From Brevibacterium sp. (GTDB taxonomy: Bacteria; Actinomycetota; Actinomycetes; Actinomycetales; Brevibacteriaceae): a stretch of DNA of 44,399 nt. The stretch is taken from the NCBI RefSeq assembly GCF_031179145.1, contig NZ_JAPSIB010000005.1:1-44399 (forward strand), given 5' to 3'. The position numbers and the translations under genes are program-made. The notes under the pieces are model-generated. The model did not search any database. It saw only the letters and a list, made by a program, of their open reading frames with translations, and was not told the DNA's origin. This document shows, piece after piece, positions 1 through 7,063 of this stretch; positions within the stretch are counted from its first letter, which is position 1, and each line of letters opens with the position of its first letter.

Positions 1-617
1 TCGACGAACTCGGGCTCGTCCTCCGCGTGCCCTACCGGCCTCCCGAACTGACCGCCGAGGGGCGGAAGATCGCGCTGTCGATGGTCCGCAGGCACCGGTT
101 GATCGAGACCTTCCTCGTCGAATCCCTCGGCTACAGCTGGGACGAGGTTCATGACGAGGCCGAGTCCCTCGAACACGCCGCCTCCGACCTGCTCATCGAA
201 CGCATCGATGACTTCCTCGGCCGTCCCGCCGCGGATCCCCATGGAGACCCGATCCCCAGCGCCGACGGTCGGGTGGTCTCACACGATCCCTCCCCGATGC
301 TCGCCGAGGTGGGGCCTGGCTCCTATCGGGTGCTCAGGGTCTCCGATGCCGATCCCGAGGTGCTGTCGCAACTGGCTGAGGTCGGAGTGCGCCCGGGTGC
401 GCGGATCGAGATTGAGGACAGAGTCAGCGGTGGACCCGCCAAGACTGATGGACCCGCCAAGACCGACGGACCCGCCAAGACTGATGGACCCGTCAAGAAC
501 GATGGGGCTGTGGGCGCGATCGTCGACGGCCATCGCTGTGACATCCCCGCCGAGGCGGCCGCCGCAGTCCACCTCACCGGCGCGGAGGGAACTTCGGCTC
601 CGCAAGCAGAAGGATGA
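1..617 (+). CDS. MntR/DtxR-family metal-dependent repressor (5'-truncated by window edge)
   Basis: C-terminal part of a metal-dependent transcription repressor. The reading frame is open from base 3 (DELGLVLRVPYRPPELT), so the N-terminal winged helix lies outside the window. The dimerisation and metal-binding core is clear: LTAEGRKIALSMVRRHRLIETFLVESLGYSWDEV, then HDEAESLEH and DPHGDPIP. Where DtxR has its metal-ligand cysteine (HDEAC), this protein has glutamate (HDEAE), as in manganese-sensing MntR, so Mn is the more likely co-repressor (inference from family knowledge). An FeoA/SH3-like domain follows, interrupted by a hexapeptide repeat (G-P-A-K-T-D) encoded by 18-bp units. The stop is TGA at 615-617. 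The last 44 bp overlap the 3' end of the gene on the opposite strand. Confidence 0.88.
   Translation, partial: DELGLVLRVPYRPPELTAEGRKIALSMVRRHRLIETFLVESLGYSWDEVHDEAESLEHAASDLLIERIDDFLGRPAADPHGDPIPSADGRVVSHDPSPMLAEVGPGSYRVLRVSDADPEVLSQLAEVGVRPGARIEIEDRVSGGPAKTDGPAKTDGPAKTDGPVKNDGAVGAIVDGHRCDIPAEAAAAVHLTGAEGTSAPQAEG
432..503 (+). repeat. Four 18-bp tandem repeats inside mntR-like gene
   Basis: Four consecutive 18-bp units (ggacccgccaagactgat and variants) encode GPAKTD three times and then GPVKND. They sit in the C-terminal SH3-like domain and keep the frame. Unit 4 has diverged most. Confidence 0.95.
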
Positions 618-1059
618 TTTCGGTCGCTTCATGGGGTGAGCAGCCTTCGTCGCGCACCAGTCGTGGCCAGTCCTCCCACAGCACGGATTCGAAGGGGACG
701 GCGGGATTGCAGTTTCCTGCGGTGATCATCCGATTCTTGGGGTGGGAGCGGTAGGCCCATCGCTTGATCGATTTCAGTGAGTCGAAGAGCTCCTGATAGA
801 GCGTGGGAGTGAAGCCGTCGCTGCGCGCTGCATCCGCTGTTGTCACCCACTCGTCGACAACCGGCAGCTGGCCGCGATTCGTCGCCTGCTGAAGCTGCCC
901 CATCAGCCACGGGCGGTACGGGGACGGTGGGTGCCGGTTGAACACGCGGCACCATTCGAGAGCCTCGTCATCGGGTATTCCCGGCCACCTGTTCTGCGGC
1001 GACTCGACGGGCATGTCCTCGTCATCAGGCGAGGGACCGGAACTGAAATCTGCTGACAC
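574..1059 (-). CDS. Hypothetical protein (161 aa), tail-to-tail with the MntR-like gene
   Basis: I do not recognise a family. The start chosen is GTG at 1059, because GAGGAGG lies 8 nt upstream. The open frame continues to 1230, but that upstream stretch has no comparable ribosome site and is low in complexity. The N-terminal ~20 residues are acidic and Pro/Ser-rich (SSGPSPDDEDMP). The rest looks like a compact globular, soluble domain with several Trp (NRWPGIP, LEWCRVFNRHPPSPYRPWL, VLWEDWPRLVRDEG). There is no signal peptide or membrane helix. The C-terminus ends PKFPPRR and overlaps the 3' end of the mntR-like gene by 44 bp. A second possible start is ATG at 1014. The strong ribosome site makes a real gene likely; the function is unknown. 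Confidence 0.6.
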   Translation of the reverse strand: MSADFSSGPSPDDEDMPVESPQNRWPGIPDDEALEWCRVFNRHPPSPYRPWLMGQLQQATNRGQLPVVDEWVTTADAARSDGFTPTLYQELFDSLKSIKRWAYRSHPKNRMITAGNCNPAVPFESVLWEDWPRLVRDEGCSPHEATEIILLLAEPKFPPRR

Positions 1060-1420
1060 CGGCAGTTCCTCCTCGGGGCGTGAGGCCCCGGATCGAGACT
1101 TGCCCGACACCGATCGGTGCGGACCCGTTCTTCCCCTGGGGCACCCGGTCGATGACGGGTTGCCGTGTGGCCGGCCAGGTACCGATGGCCACAGCTCGTG
1201 AACGTGAGCATCACTGTAGGCGAGCAGCACCGACGTGGCTCAATGAGTGTCATCCTGTGTCACCTGAGCGCTCGCCGTCTATCTTCGCCTCGACCATGTC
1301 TGCCAGCGGTGAGCGCGCGGGGACTGCGCCGGCGTGCAGACATCAGGTCCAGCAGCCGCCGAGGTGCCCGCCGGAACGACCATGGCCCCACTTGTTCACG
1401 CGAGCCCCGGTTGTGATTGG
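1060..1420. other. Gene-free stretch between the hypothetical gene and the IS element
   Basis: No convincing gene on either strand. It holds the ribosome site of the minus-strand hypothetical gene (about 1068-1074), a 12-bp perfect palindrome CACCGATCGGTG at 1108-1119 that could be its operator, the left arm (1380-1408) of the palindrome split by the IS, and the left target duplication (1407-1420). Confidence 0.5.
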
Positions 1421-1470
1421 TGTGCTCTCTCAGGACATAGTGGACAGTCTCTGTCAGGACATAGTGGACA
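1421..1470. repeat. Left terminal inverted repeat of the IS
   Basis: A 50-bp sequence identical to the reverse complement of 2758-2807. It contains two copies of CAGGACATAGTGGAC (1431-1445 and 1455-1469). A third copy lies just inside the element at 1480-1494. Copies are 24-25 bp apart, so they would lie on nearby faces of the helix and are likely transposase binding sites. Confidence 0.95.
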
Positions 1471-1478
1471 CTCGAGGT

Positions 1479-2741
1479 TCAGGACATAGTGGACGGCAAT
1501 TCTGGAGGCGTGTGGGCACTGAGGAGCCTTGCTAGCCCGGTCTCGGGGTGCGGTGGCGGCCAGGCCATGGTGAGCATGTGAGCCCCGTTGACATCGAACC
1601 AGCTGATGTACGGTTCCTCGCCGGTGACTTCCAAGATGTAGTGGATCTCCTGGCCTACCCAGCGCTTGCCGAATTTGAACCTGTAGCCGCCGACACGGAT
1701 CCGCTTCGAGGTAGTGAGCCTCACCGTGTGTGAACAGTTGATGACCTTGCGCTTGTCCGGCGCAACAGGAGACCTCCCCGCAGGCCTGATGGGCACACCT
1801 GTCGCAGCGATCTTCTCCCAGGCCGCATAGGCCTCTCCAGGAGCTGTGTGAGGCGGCAGTGCCTGGTTGGACCGGTCGTTGTTGTACCAGTCCCGGTACT
1901 CCTCCAGCACCGCATCAAGGTCGTCGAGGGTGAGGGGATCATGGGCTTTGATGAAGTTCTGAATGGTCTGGTGAGCGCGCTCAACCTTGCCCTGTGTTCG
2001 TGGCGTCATCGGGCGCCCGGTGATCGTTTTGATGCCCAGCCCGTTGAGGAAGTTCTGTAAGCGGGTGATGACGTTGTAGCGCTCCCGGTTGAACGCTGCC
2101 CCGTTGTCGGTGTGGACTCTGACTGGCAGGCCGTACGTGTCAATCGTCTTCTTGAAGGCGTCGAGGACCACGTGGGCTGTCTCTGCCGGACCGGGATGCT
2201 CGGCGAGGCTGAATCGGGAGCAGTCATCGATGATCTCCACGATGACGACTGTGAGCCCGGATGTCAGTGTCATCTCAAATGCGTCGGACTGCCAGGACTC
2301 ATTGATGTATTCGGCTTGGAAGCGACGGTAAGAGCTTTTCGGGCGCTTACGTCGATTGCGGGCGACGAGGTACTCCCGGTCCAGGATCCTGGCGATGGTC
2401 GACACCGACACCAGCGGGGTAAACCCATCACGGCACATGCGGTCCTGGATCGAGAGCGCCCCAGCGTCCTTGCCCTCGCTGGTCAAACGCCGGCGTAGGG
2501 CCAGGACCTCGGCTTTAACCGCGTCCGGGACGCGGGAGGGCGAACGACGTGGCCGTGTCGACTGCTTCGACAGTGCTGCCGCCGCGCCCTCCCGCGCTAC
2601 TTGGGCGCGGACTCGGTAGAACCAGGACCGGGACACTCCGTGCCGGCGGCAGAAGTACTCCACCGCGCCGCGCGGAGCATCCTCGTCCCACTCGACGACC
2701 ACCTGGCGAACATGCTGGGTATGCGACTCATGCACCATCAT
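1479..2741 (-). CDS. IS481-family DDE transposase
   Basis: Transposase of about 420 aa. The N-terminal helix-turn-helix is visible (AVEYFCRRHGVSRSWFYRVRAQ). The rve/integrase core has the DDE triad in WQSDAFEM, HTDNGAAF and QGKVERAHQTIQNF, followed by the usual W(Y)NNDRSNQALPPHTAP and a C-terminal beta domain. The frame is open to 2993, beyond the IS end. The start must lie inside the element, so ATG 2741 (or ATG 2738, GTG 2735) is chosen. No good Shine-Dalgarno is seen, as expected if expression is kept low. The stop at 1479-1481 overlaps the innermost 15-bp binding motif of the left end. Confidence 0.93.
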   Translation of the reverse strand: MMVHESHTQHVRQVVVEWDEDAPRGAVEYFCRRHGVSRSWFYRVRAQVAREGAAAALSKQSTRPRRSPSRVPDAVKAEVLALRRRLTSEGKDAGALSIQDRMCRDGFTPLVSVSTIARILDREYLVARNRRKRPKSSYRRFQAEYINESWQSDAFEMTLTSGLTVVIVEIIDDCSRFSLAEHPGPAETAHVVLDAFKKTIDTYGLPVRVHTDNGAAFNRERYNVITRLQNFLNGLGIKTITGRPMTPRTQGKVERAHQTIQNFIKAHDPLTLDDLDAVLEEYRDWYNNDRSNQALPPHTAPGEAYAAWEKIAATGVPIRPAGRSPVAPDKRKVINCSHTVRLTTSKRIRVGGYRFKFGKRWVGQEIHYILEVTGEEPYISWFDVNGAHMLTMAWPPPHPETGLARLLSAHTPPELPSTMS

Positions 2742-2757
2742 GACCACACTGCCGAAG

Positions 2758-2807
2758 TGTCCACTATGTCCTGACAGAGACTGTCCACTATGTCCTGAGA
2801 GAGCACA
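2758..2807. repeat. Right terminal inverted repeat of the IS
   Basis: Perfect inverted copy of 1421-1470. It carries two reverse-oriented copies of the 15-bp motif (2759-2773 and 2783-2797). There is no third internal copy at this end, unlike the left end. Confidence 0.95.
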
Positions 2808-2863
2808 CCGGTTGTGATTGGGGCCGGCATGACCAAGTGGGGCCATGGGCGCTTCGGTGCAGA

Positions 2864-2889
2864 CGGTGCGCACCAGACAGTGCGCACCG
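2864..2889 (-). terminator. Hairpin just 3' of the phosphate transporter gene
   Basis: A perfect 10-bp stem (CGGTGCGCAC / GTGCGCACCG) with a 6-nt loop, 18 bp beyond the transporter stop codon. There is no U-run, which is common for actinobacterial terminators. Confidence 0.6.
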
Positions 2890-2907
2890 GCTCGGTGCGC
2901 TCCTCGC

Positions 2908-4473
2908 TCAGGCGAACACGGTGCGCAGGGTGAGGACTCCGATCGCGCCGATGGTGGCGGCGGCCGGCAGGGTGATGACCCACGCCATGGCAATGGGCTT
3001 CATCAGCTTCCAGTTCGCCGAGCGGTTGACGAGTCCGACACCGAGGATCGCTCCGATGAGGATGTGGGTGCTCGAGACGGGCAGCCCGCTGAGCGAGGCG
3101 GCCATGACCACGGCGGCCGCGGCGAGCTCGGCGGCGAAGCCGGAGGCGGGGTGAATTTTCGTCAGGCCGGTGCCGACGGTGGTGATGACCTTGCGGCCGA
3201 TGAACCACAGGCCGGCGATCAGGGCGACACCGCAGGTGATCATCGCGGCCATGGGCACGGTCGCCTCGGCGTTGATGGTGTCGGTCTTGAGGACATCGAG
3301 GATCGCGGCGAAGGGCCCGATCGCATTGGCGATGTCGTTGGAGCCGTGGCTGAAGGCGAATGCCGAGGCGGTGAACACCTGCATCCAGCTGAACAGGATG
3401 AACGTCGACTTCGACAGTGGTTTCTTGCGCAGGGTCTTCGCGAAGACGAACACGGCCATCCACACGGCCACCCCGATCATGGCCATGACGAGGACTCCGC
3501 CGACGGTGCTCAGCCCGAGGTCAAGGTTCTTCAGGCCCTTGAACAGCAGCATCGCGGTGATGACGACGGCTGCGCCGGCGGCGATCAGGGGAACCCAGGT
3601 CAGCAGCGCCCGGTGGGCGTTGAGGTTCTGCTCCTGCTCCTCGATCGCGCTGAGCTTGCGGTCGACCTCTGACTGGTCAATGACCGTCGAGGAGTAGGAG
3701 GAGTCCCGGATGTCTTCTTCGAGGCTGGTCGATCCCTGGTGCAGGTCGAGTTCGGCGCGGGCTTCGCGGATCGCGCGGATCTTCGTGTCGACCGCCTCGT
3801 TGTATCCGAGCACGTGCTTCTTGATCATCCCGAAGATGAGGAAGGCGACGAGTCCGCCGAGGACAGGGGAGATGACCCAGGACATCGCGATCTTGCCGAC
3901 CTCGCCCCACTGCACCATCTCGAGCCCACCGGTGCCGGTGACGAAGCCGATGGCCAGAGAGGCACCGATGATGCCGCCGATGATCGAATGCGTGGTCGAC
4001 ACCGGCCATCCCATGCGGGTGGCGATGAGCAGCCAGACGGCCGCACCGAGGAGGGCCGCCATCATGATGTAGACGAACTCCATCGGGTCGAGGGAGACCG
4101 CCCCGAGGTCGACGATTCCGCTGCGGACCGTGTCCGTGACCTCGCCGCCGGCAAGCAGGGCGCCCGCGACTTCGAACACGGCGGCGACGAGCAGTGCCTG
4201 CTTCATCGTCAGCGTTCCCGCGCCCACCGAGGTGCCGAAGGAGTTCGCGACATCGTTGCCGCCGATGTTGAACGCCATGAAGGCGCCGAAGACGATCGTG
4301 GTGATCAGGACGGTGCGGTTGGTGCCCGCACCGACGTACCCGAACGACCAGAGAGTGAAGCTGATGAGGGCGATTGCCAACAGCGCGCCGAAGCACAGGT
4401 GCCACATCCGGTCATTGCTGCGACCGACTGTGGGCGTCGGAGAGAACTTCTCCGGTGCCAGGGTCTGAGACAT
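2908..4473 (-). CDS. pit: PiT-family inorganic phosphate transporter
   Basis: A 521-aa membrane protein that imports phosphate by ion symport. It has the two inverted PHO4 repeats with the family signatures [10 protein letters not shown] (residues 71-80) and [15 protein letters not shown] in the second half. About ten membrane segments are visible. A long hydrophilic cytoplasmic loop, rich in Glu and Arg ([16 protein letters not shown] and following), separates the halves, as is normal for bacterial Pit. The start is ATG 4473, with AAGGAG 7 nt upstream; the open frame upstream to 4509 lacks a ribosome site. The gene stands alone on this strand. A PHO-box-like direct repeat lies 76-97 bp upstream of the start, so control by PhoP/PhoR under phosphate limitation is likely. 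The IS insertion lies behind the gene and does not interrupt it. Confidence 0.94.
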   Translation of the reverse strand: MSQTLAPEKFSPTPTVGRSNDRMWHLCFGALLAIALISFTLWSFGYVGAGTNRTVLITTIVFGAFMAFNIGGNDVANSFGTSVGAGTLTMKQALLVAAVFEVAGALLAGGEVTDTVRSGIVDLGAVSLDPMEFVYIMMAALLGAAVWLLIATRMGWPVSTTHSIIGGIIGASLAIGFVTGTGGLEMVQWGEVGKIAMSWVISPVLGGLVAFLIFGMIKKHVLGYNEAVDTKIRAIREARAELDLHQGSTSLEEDIRDSSYSSTVIDQSEVDRKLSAIEEQEQNLNAHRALLTWVPLIAAGAAVVITAMLLFKGLKNLDLGLSTVGGVLVMAMIGVAVWMAVFVFAKTLRKKPLSKSTFILFSWMQVFTASAFAFSHGSNDIANAIGPFAAILDVLKTDTINAEATVPMAAMITCGVALIAGLWFIGRKVITTVGTGLTKIHPASGFAAELAAAAVVMAASLSGLPVSSTHILIGAILGVGLVNRSANWKLMKPIAMAWVITLPAAATIGAIGVLTLRTVFA

Positions 4474-4537
4474 GGGCGACTCCTTGAGGGCTGAACGAAA
4501 ACCGATCAATACTCATGGTTCGCCTCGTGGGTGTCCT

Positions 4538-4570
4538 GAAAGTTACGGGGAAGGTGAATGGAAGGTGAAC
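4538..4570 (-). promoter_or_regulatory. PHO-box-like direct repeat upstream of pit
   Basis: On the minus strand, two adjacent 11-nt units, GTTCACCTTCC and ATTCACCTTCC (4570-4560 and 4559-4549), are followed by a weak third unit, CCGTAACTTTC. The 11-nt spacing and the GTTCACC core match the actinobacterial PhoP operator known from Streptomyces. Position and orientation fit control of pit. Confidence 0.75.
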
Positions 4571-4764
4571 GACACCGCGAACAGTGTCGAACTTTGAATG
4601 CACAGTTAGGGCAATTCCGGTGCTGTTCACTCAACGTTCCAGGTCAGGTGCTATGAGCTCGGTGATAGGCGAGGAACTCGGGCTTGGGTGAGACGGCCTT
4701 GTGATGATCGACACGAGTGCAGGTCCGGTGCAGCGCAACGAGAGTTCCCGTCACGCTGCACCGA

Positions 4765-4836
4765 CCCGGCGTCGGACCCGGGATCCGACCCTGCGTCGGA
4801 CCCGAGATCCGACCCGGCGTCGAATCCGGCGTCGGG
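4765..4836. repeat. 24-bp (2 x 12-bp) tandem repeats directly after the erm stop codon
   Basis: Three units of 24 bp (cccggcgtcggacccgggat and so on), each made of two related 12-mers. The array ends one base from the TGA of the erm-like gene (4838-4840). It is GC-rich with internal dyads (GGATCC) and may act as a 3' structured region. Confidence 0.9.
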
Positions 4837-4837
4837 C

Positions 4838-5992
4838 TCAGCCCTGTCGTCGCGGCAGGTTCCACCGAGGTTGCGGCTGAGCCTTCTTGTGCTGCGGTGT
4901 GAACCCGCGCTCGGGATTCGAATGCGCCTTGTCGTGGCTCTTCGCCGTGGCGCCCAGCCCGGGCACAGGAGCATGAACGCCCTTGGCCGCCGCGTCGGCC
5001 CCGACGATCGGGATCTCCCCGGTGATCACCGGCTTCTCCGCGACCAGAGGAATCTCGCCGGTGATCGGCGGGAGGTGTCCGAACGCGCTCGGGTCAAGCA
5101 CCTTTTCGCCGGCTACCGGGTTAGTTCCGTTCTTCTGGGCAGTCTTGTCGTTTCGCATCGTCATCTCCTTGTTCGTCGTCGACTTCGTGTTCGACTTCTT
5201 CATGTTCGACTCGGCATTCGAGCGAGCCTTCGGTGCCAGGGCCGAGTACAGTCCGGCCCATTGGTCGGGGGCGAGGTCTCGTGGCAAGGTGTCTCCTTCG
5301 ATTTCGTTCTTCTCCATGACGGACTTCAGGCTGTGTCGATCGGTCAGATCCATCTGGGTGAGGATTCCTTTCATCCCTCGCCCGCGGCCGGTGAAGGCGG
5401 TGCGGACGAACTGCTGATAATCGGATCGCTGCCGGGCCGGGAGCAGCCCGGGCGTCATGCGGTCGATGGCGAGGAGCCCTCCATCAACGCTGGGTCTGGG
5501 CGTGAACGCGTGCGCGGGAACTCGTTCGATCAGACGGAAGTCGTACCAGGGAGCCCATTGGGCGGTGAGCATGGTCGACCCTCCGACCCCGGCTCTCTTG
5601 CGAGCCACCTCCCATTGCGTGAGCAGGATGGCGGAACGCCAGGCGCGGGCCCGCAGGAGCTTGCGCAGAATGGGTGTGGTCAGGTGGAACGGAATGTTTC
5701 CGACGATCACGGGTGCGTCGAACGGAGTGCTCAGAGCATCAGCGTGCCGGACCTGTGCGCGGGGGAATTCATGTTCAAGATGATTGATCCTCGTTTCATC
5801 GAGTTCCACGAGCGTGAGCGGTCGACCGAGCCGGTACAGCTGGGCGGTCACCGCCCCGGTGCCGGGACCGATCTCCAGGATCGGTCCGGTGGTCGCTTCG
5901 GTCAGGCTCGCGATCGTGCGAATAGTGCGGTGGGAATGAAGAAAGTTCTGGCCGAGTTCATGACGGCCGCCGAAAGATGAATGGGTACGCAT
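4838..5992 (-). CDS. erm: Erm-family 23S rRNA adenine N6-methyltransferase with long C-terminal extension
   Basis: Methylates 23S rRNA (A2058 in the family), giving MLS resistance. Residues 1-250 form the Erm core: GQNFL (14-18), SAM motif I ILEIGPGTG (38-46), acidic E63, HADAL (83-87) and catalytic NIPF (99-102), then the helical rRNA-binding region. Residues ~255-384 are extra: a basic linker (RSNAESNMKKSNTKS), two PxITGEIPxV units, and a Gln/Lys/Arg-rich tail ending PRRQG. Basic tails occur in ErmE-type proteins, but this one is longer and contains ITGEIP repeats. The start chosen is ATG 5992 (GGAG 11 nt upstream); a GTG at 6025 is possible. AAGGAG at 5165-5170, 6 nt before the in-frame ATG at 5158, could start a separate 106-aa C-terminal product. 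A leader ORF upstream suggests drug-inducible attenuation. Confidence 0.9.
   Translation of the reverse strand: MRTHSSFGGRHELGQNFLHSHRTIRTIASLTEATTGPILEIGPGTGAVTAQLYRLGRPLTLVELDETRINHLEHEFPRAQVRHADALSTPFDAPVIVGNIPFHLTTPILRKLLRARAWRSAILLTQWEVARKRAGVGGSTMLTAQWAPWYDFRLIERVPAHAFTPRPSVDGGLLAIDRMTPGLLPARQRSDYQQFVRTAFTGRGRGMKGILTQMDLTDRHSLKSVMEKNEIEGDTLPRDLAPDQWAGLYSALAPKARSNAESNMKKSNTKSTTNKEMTMRNDKTAQKNGTNPVAGEKVLDPSAFGHLPPITGEIPLVAEKPVITGEIPIVGADAAAKGVHAPVPGLGATAKSHDKAHSNPERGFTPQHKKAQPQPRWNLPRRQG
5158..5170 (-). promoter_or_regulatory. Internal ribosome binding site and in-frame ATG within erm
   Basis: Perfect AAGGAG (5170-5165) with a 6-nt spacer to ATG 5158, in the erm frame at codon 279. It is better than the site of erm itself and lies exactly where the Erm core ends and the unique tail (MRNDKTAQKNG...) begins. 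The tail may also be made alone. Confidence 0.5.
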
Positions 5993-6196
5993 GGGATGGC
6001 GCTCCAGGAATCTGGGAGGGAGCACCCAAGGCAGCGCAAAGAGGAGAACAGTGCCGCTCGCCCCGGATGCCGATGTCGGTCCGGGATTACAGCGCGCGTG
6101 CTTCTACAGGTCGTCAGGATCCGCGCTGACAGGAGATCGCCGGCGTCAGCCGGAGGACTCCGTCAGGGGTTCAGAAGTCGAGAATCGTGCGCGCCG

Positions 6197-6262
6197 TCAG
6201 GAGCGGCGGTCACGGATGTAGAAATTGAGCGCTGTCATTGCGCTGCTGTTCAAAGTTCCCAT
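6197..6262 (-). CDS. Candidate 21-aa leader peptide of erm
   Basis: Short ORF starting at ATG 6262 and ending at TGA 6197, read in the same direction as erm, about 204 nt upstream. The peptide begins MGTLNSSAM and ends NFYIRDRRS. R-D-R matches the Arg/Lys-x-Arg/Lys motif known to stall macrolide-bound ribosomes in erm leader peptides. No Shine-Dalgarno is seen. A possible -10 (TACATT) ends only 7 nt before the ATG, so the transcript might be leaderless. The role is inferred from position, length and the motif. Confidence 0.5.
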   Translation of the reverse strand: MGTLNSSAMTALNFYIRDRRS

Positions 6263-6269
6263 GCGAGTC

Positions 6270-6320
6270 AATGTAGCACGGGCGTCGTGAACCGACCAGG
6301 GTTCAGCAAGGGGAAATTTT
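6270..6320 (-). promoter_or_regulatory. Possible promoter region of the erm leader transcript
   Basis: The minus strand shows AAAATTT (6320-6314) followed by TTGCTG, and further down TACATT just before the leader ATG. An AT-rich block before a -35 resembles WhiB7-activated resistance promoters, but the 28-nt distance from TTGCTG to TACATT is too long for one promoter. Low confidence. Confidence 0.25.
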
Positions 6321-6428
6321 GGGCGACTTCATCCTCAGCTGCCCGACGGCTGGGAGGGGCTCGATGCCTCGCCGAGGTGACTGACGGTGTTGCTGCGCGT
6401 GCAGTCGCGTGGGCGAGAGATGAGGCGG

Positions 6429-7019
6429 CTACTCGATGATCTCGCCGCGAATGGTGTCGCCATTGCCGCCATTGTGGCGCCGCGGATCGCGGGCCATCTG
6501 GGAGTCCAGCCGGCGCAGCCGCCAGCCGAGTGCGATGAGGGCGATGCCGACGATCCCGATGAAGACCGCCAGGGTGAAGATGAGAGCGGTGATCCCCGCC
6601 TGCGGGGCGAAGAGGAAGAAACCACCGATTGCGATGCCGATCGCGCCGATGATCGTCAGCACCCACCACGCACTCACTCCGAGCTGGCGGATGAACAGGG
6701 AGGAGCTGATGGCGAGCACGCTGAAGAAGATGATCGCGATGCCGACCACGATCGTCACGAAAGCGGCGAAGAACATCGGCGAGACGAAGATGAGGGCGGC
6801 GAAGGCGATGAGGAGGAGTGAGCGCACGACCAATCCACCCGTGCGGCCCCCGCGCGGAGCAAGGACGATCGACGTCACGGCGATGAGGCCCAGCCAGCAG
6901 GCGAAGATGCGCACAACCACCTCGGCGGTGGCGCCGGGCCAGGCGATCATGAGCGCGCCGACGAGAAAAGCGATCGCGCCGTTGACGATGACTGCCCTGC
7001 TGGTGCGTTTGAGATCCAT
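6429..7019 (-). CDS. HdeD/DUF308-family membrane protein
   Basis: A 196-aa integral membrane protein with six hydrophobic segments (about residues 10-30, 33-53, 62-80, 83-108, 117-138 and 142-165) and a charged cytoplasmic C-terminus (RLRRLDSQMARDPRRHN...). The pattern of repeated small Gly/Ala-rich helices is that of the DUF308/HdeD family, whose E. coli member is linked to acid resistance. The exact function is not known. The start is ATG 7019; the ribosome site is weak. It lies 44 bp downstream of the band-7 gene on the same strand, so the two may be co-transcribed and act at the membrane together. Confidence 0.8.
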   Translation of the reverse strand: MDLKRTSRAVIVNGAIAFLVGALMIAWPGATAEVVVRIFACWLGLIAVTSIVLAPRGGRTGGLVVRSLLLIAFAALIFVSPMFFAAFVTIVVGIAIIFFSVLAISSSLFIRQLGVSAWWVLTIIGAIGIAIGGFFLFAPQAGITALIFTLAVFIGIVGIALIALGWRLRRLDSQMARDPRRHNGGNGDTIRGEIIE

Positions 7020-7063
7020 GTGCCCAGCGTAATCAGCGGGGATTGAAGGACGCTGTCAATCCC

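Larger units (their letters stand above)
1421..2807 (-). mobile_element. Complete IS481-family insertion sequence (1,387 bp)
   Basis: Both boundaries are defined by a perfect 50-bp terminal inverted repeat (1421-1470 and 2758-2807), beginning TGTGCTCTCTCAGGACATAG. It is flanked by a 14-bp direct repeat, ccggttgtgattgg, at 1407-1420 and 2808-2821, taken as the target-site duplication. One intact DDE transposase gene fills the element. Intact ends, gene and duplication suggest a recent, probably active insertion. Confidence 0.95.
1380..2848. repeat. Large imperfect palindrome split by the IS (arms 1380-1408 and 2820-2848)
   Basis: With the IS and one target copy removed, the flanks form an inverted repeat of 29-nt arms matching at 25 of 29 positions. 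The outer 15 nt (ccatggccccacttg) are perfect. The loop is about 10 nt. The 14-bp duplication covers exactly this loop. It lies downstream of the phosphate transporter gene and could have been a terminator or a REP-like element. Confidence 0.85.
5993..6428. other. erm leader region without other genes
   Basis: This 436-bp gap holds the presumed erm transcript leader: a 21-codon ORF (6262-6197), then about 200 nt of G+C-rich sequence with short dyads (for example CCGGCTGACGCCGG near 6139-6152) that could form alternative hairpins. An AT-rich patch (AAAATTT near 6314-6320) lies upstream. Beyond it, nearer the hdeD-like stop, nothing is recognised. Confidence 0.5.

Noticed and set aside
1421..2807. 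Composite transposon or resistance island carrying erm
   Set aside because: Only one IS copy is present; erm lies beyond the pit gene with no second IS and no change in base composition.
2845..4494. Plus-strand open frames opposite pit
   Set aside because: Asp/His/Gly-rich nonsense translations; the minus strand has an unmistakable PiT transporter.
4651..4974. Minus-strand frame with Gly-Ser-Asp repeats at the erm 3' end
   Set aside because: It translates the 12-bp repeat array in another frame and lacks a start with a ribosome site.
4688..5980. Long plus-strand open frame opposite erm (430 codons)
   Set aside because: It mirrors the erm coding strand; its product is low-complexity Arg/Gly sequence without motifs or ribosome site. 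A GC-bias shadow.
6270..6320. WhiB7-type promoter claim for erm
   Set aside because: An AT-rich block is present, but -35/-10 spacing does not fit, so it is listed only as a low-confidence site.
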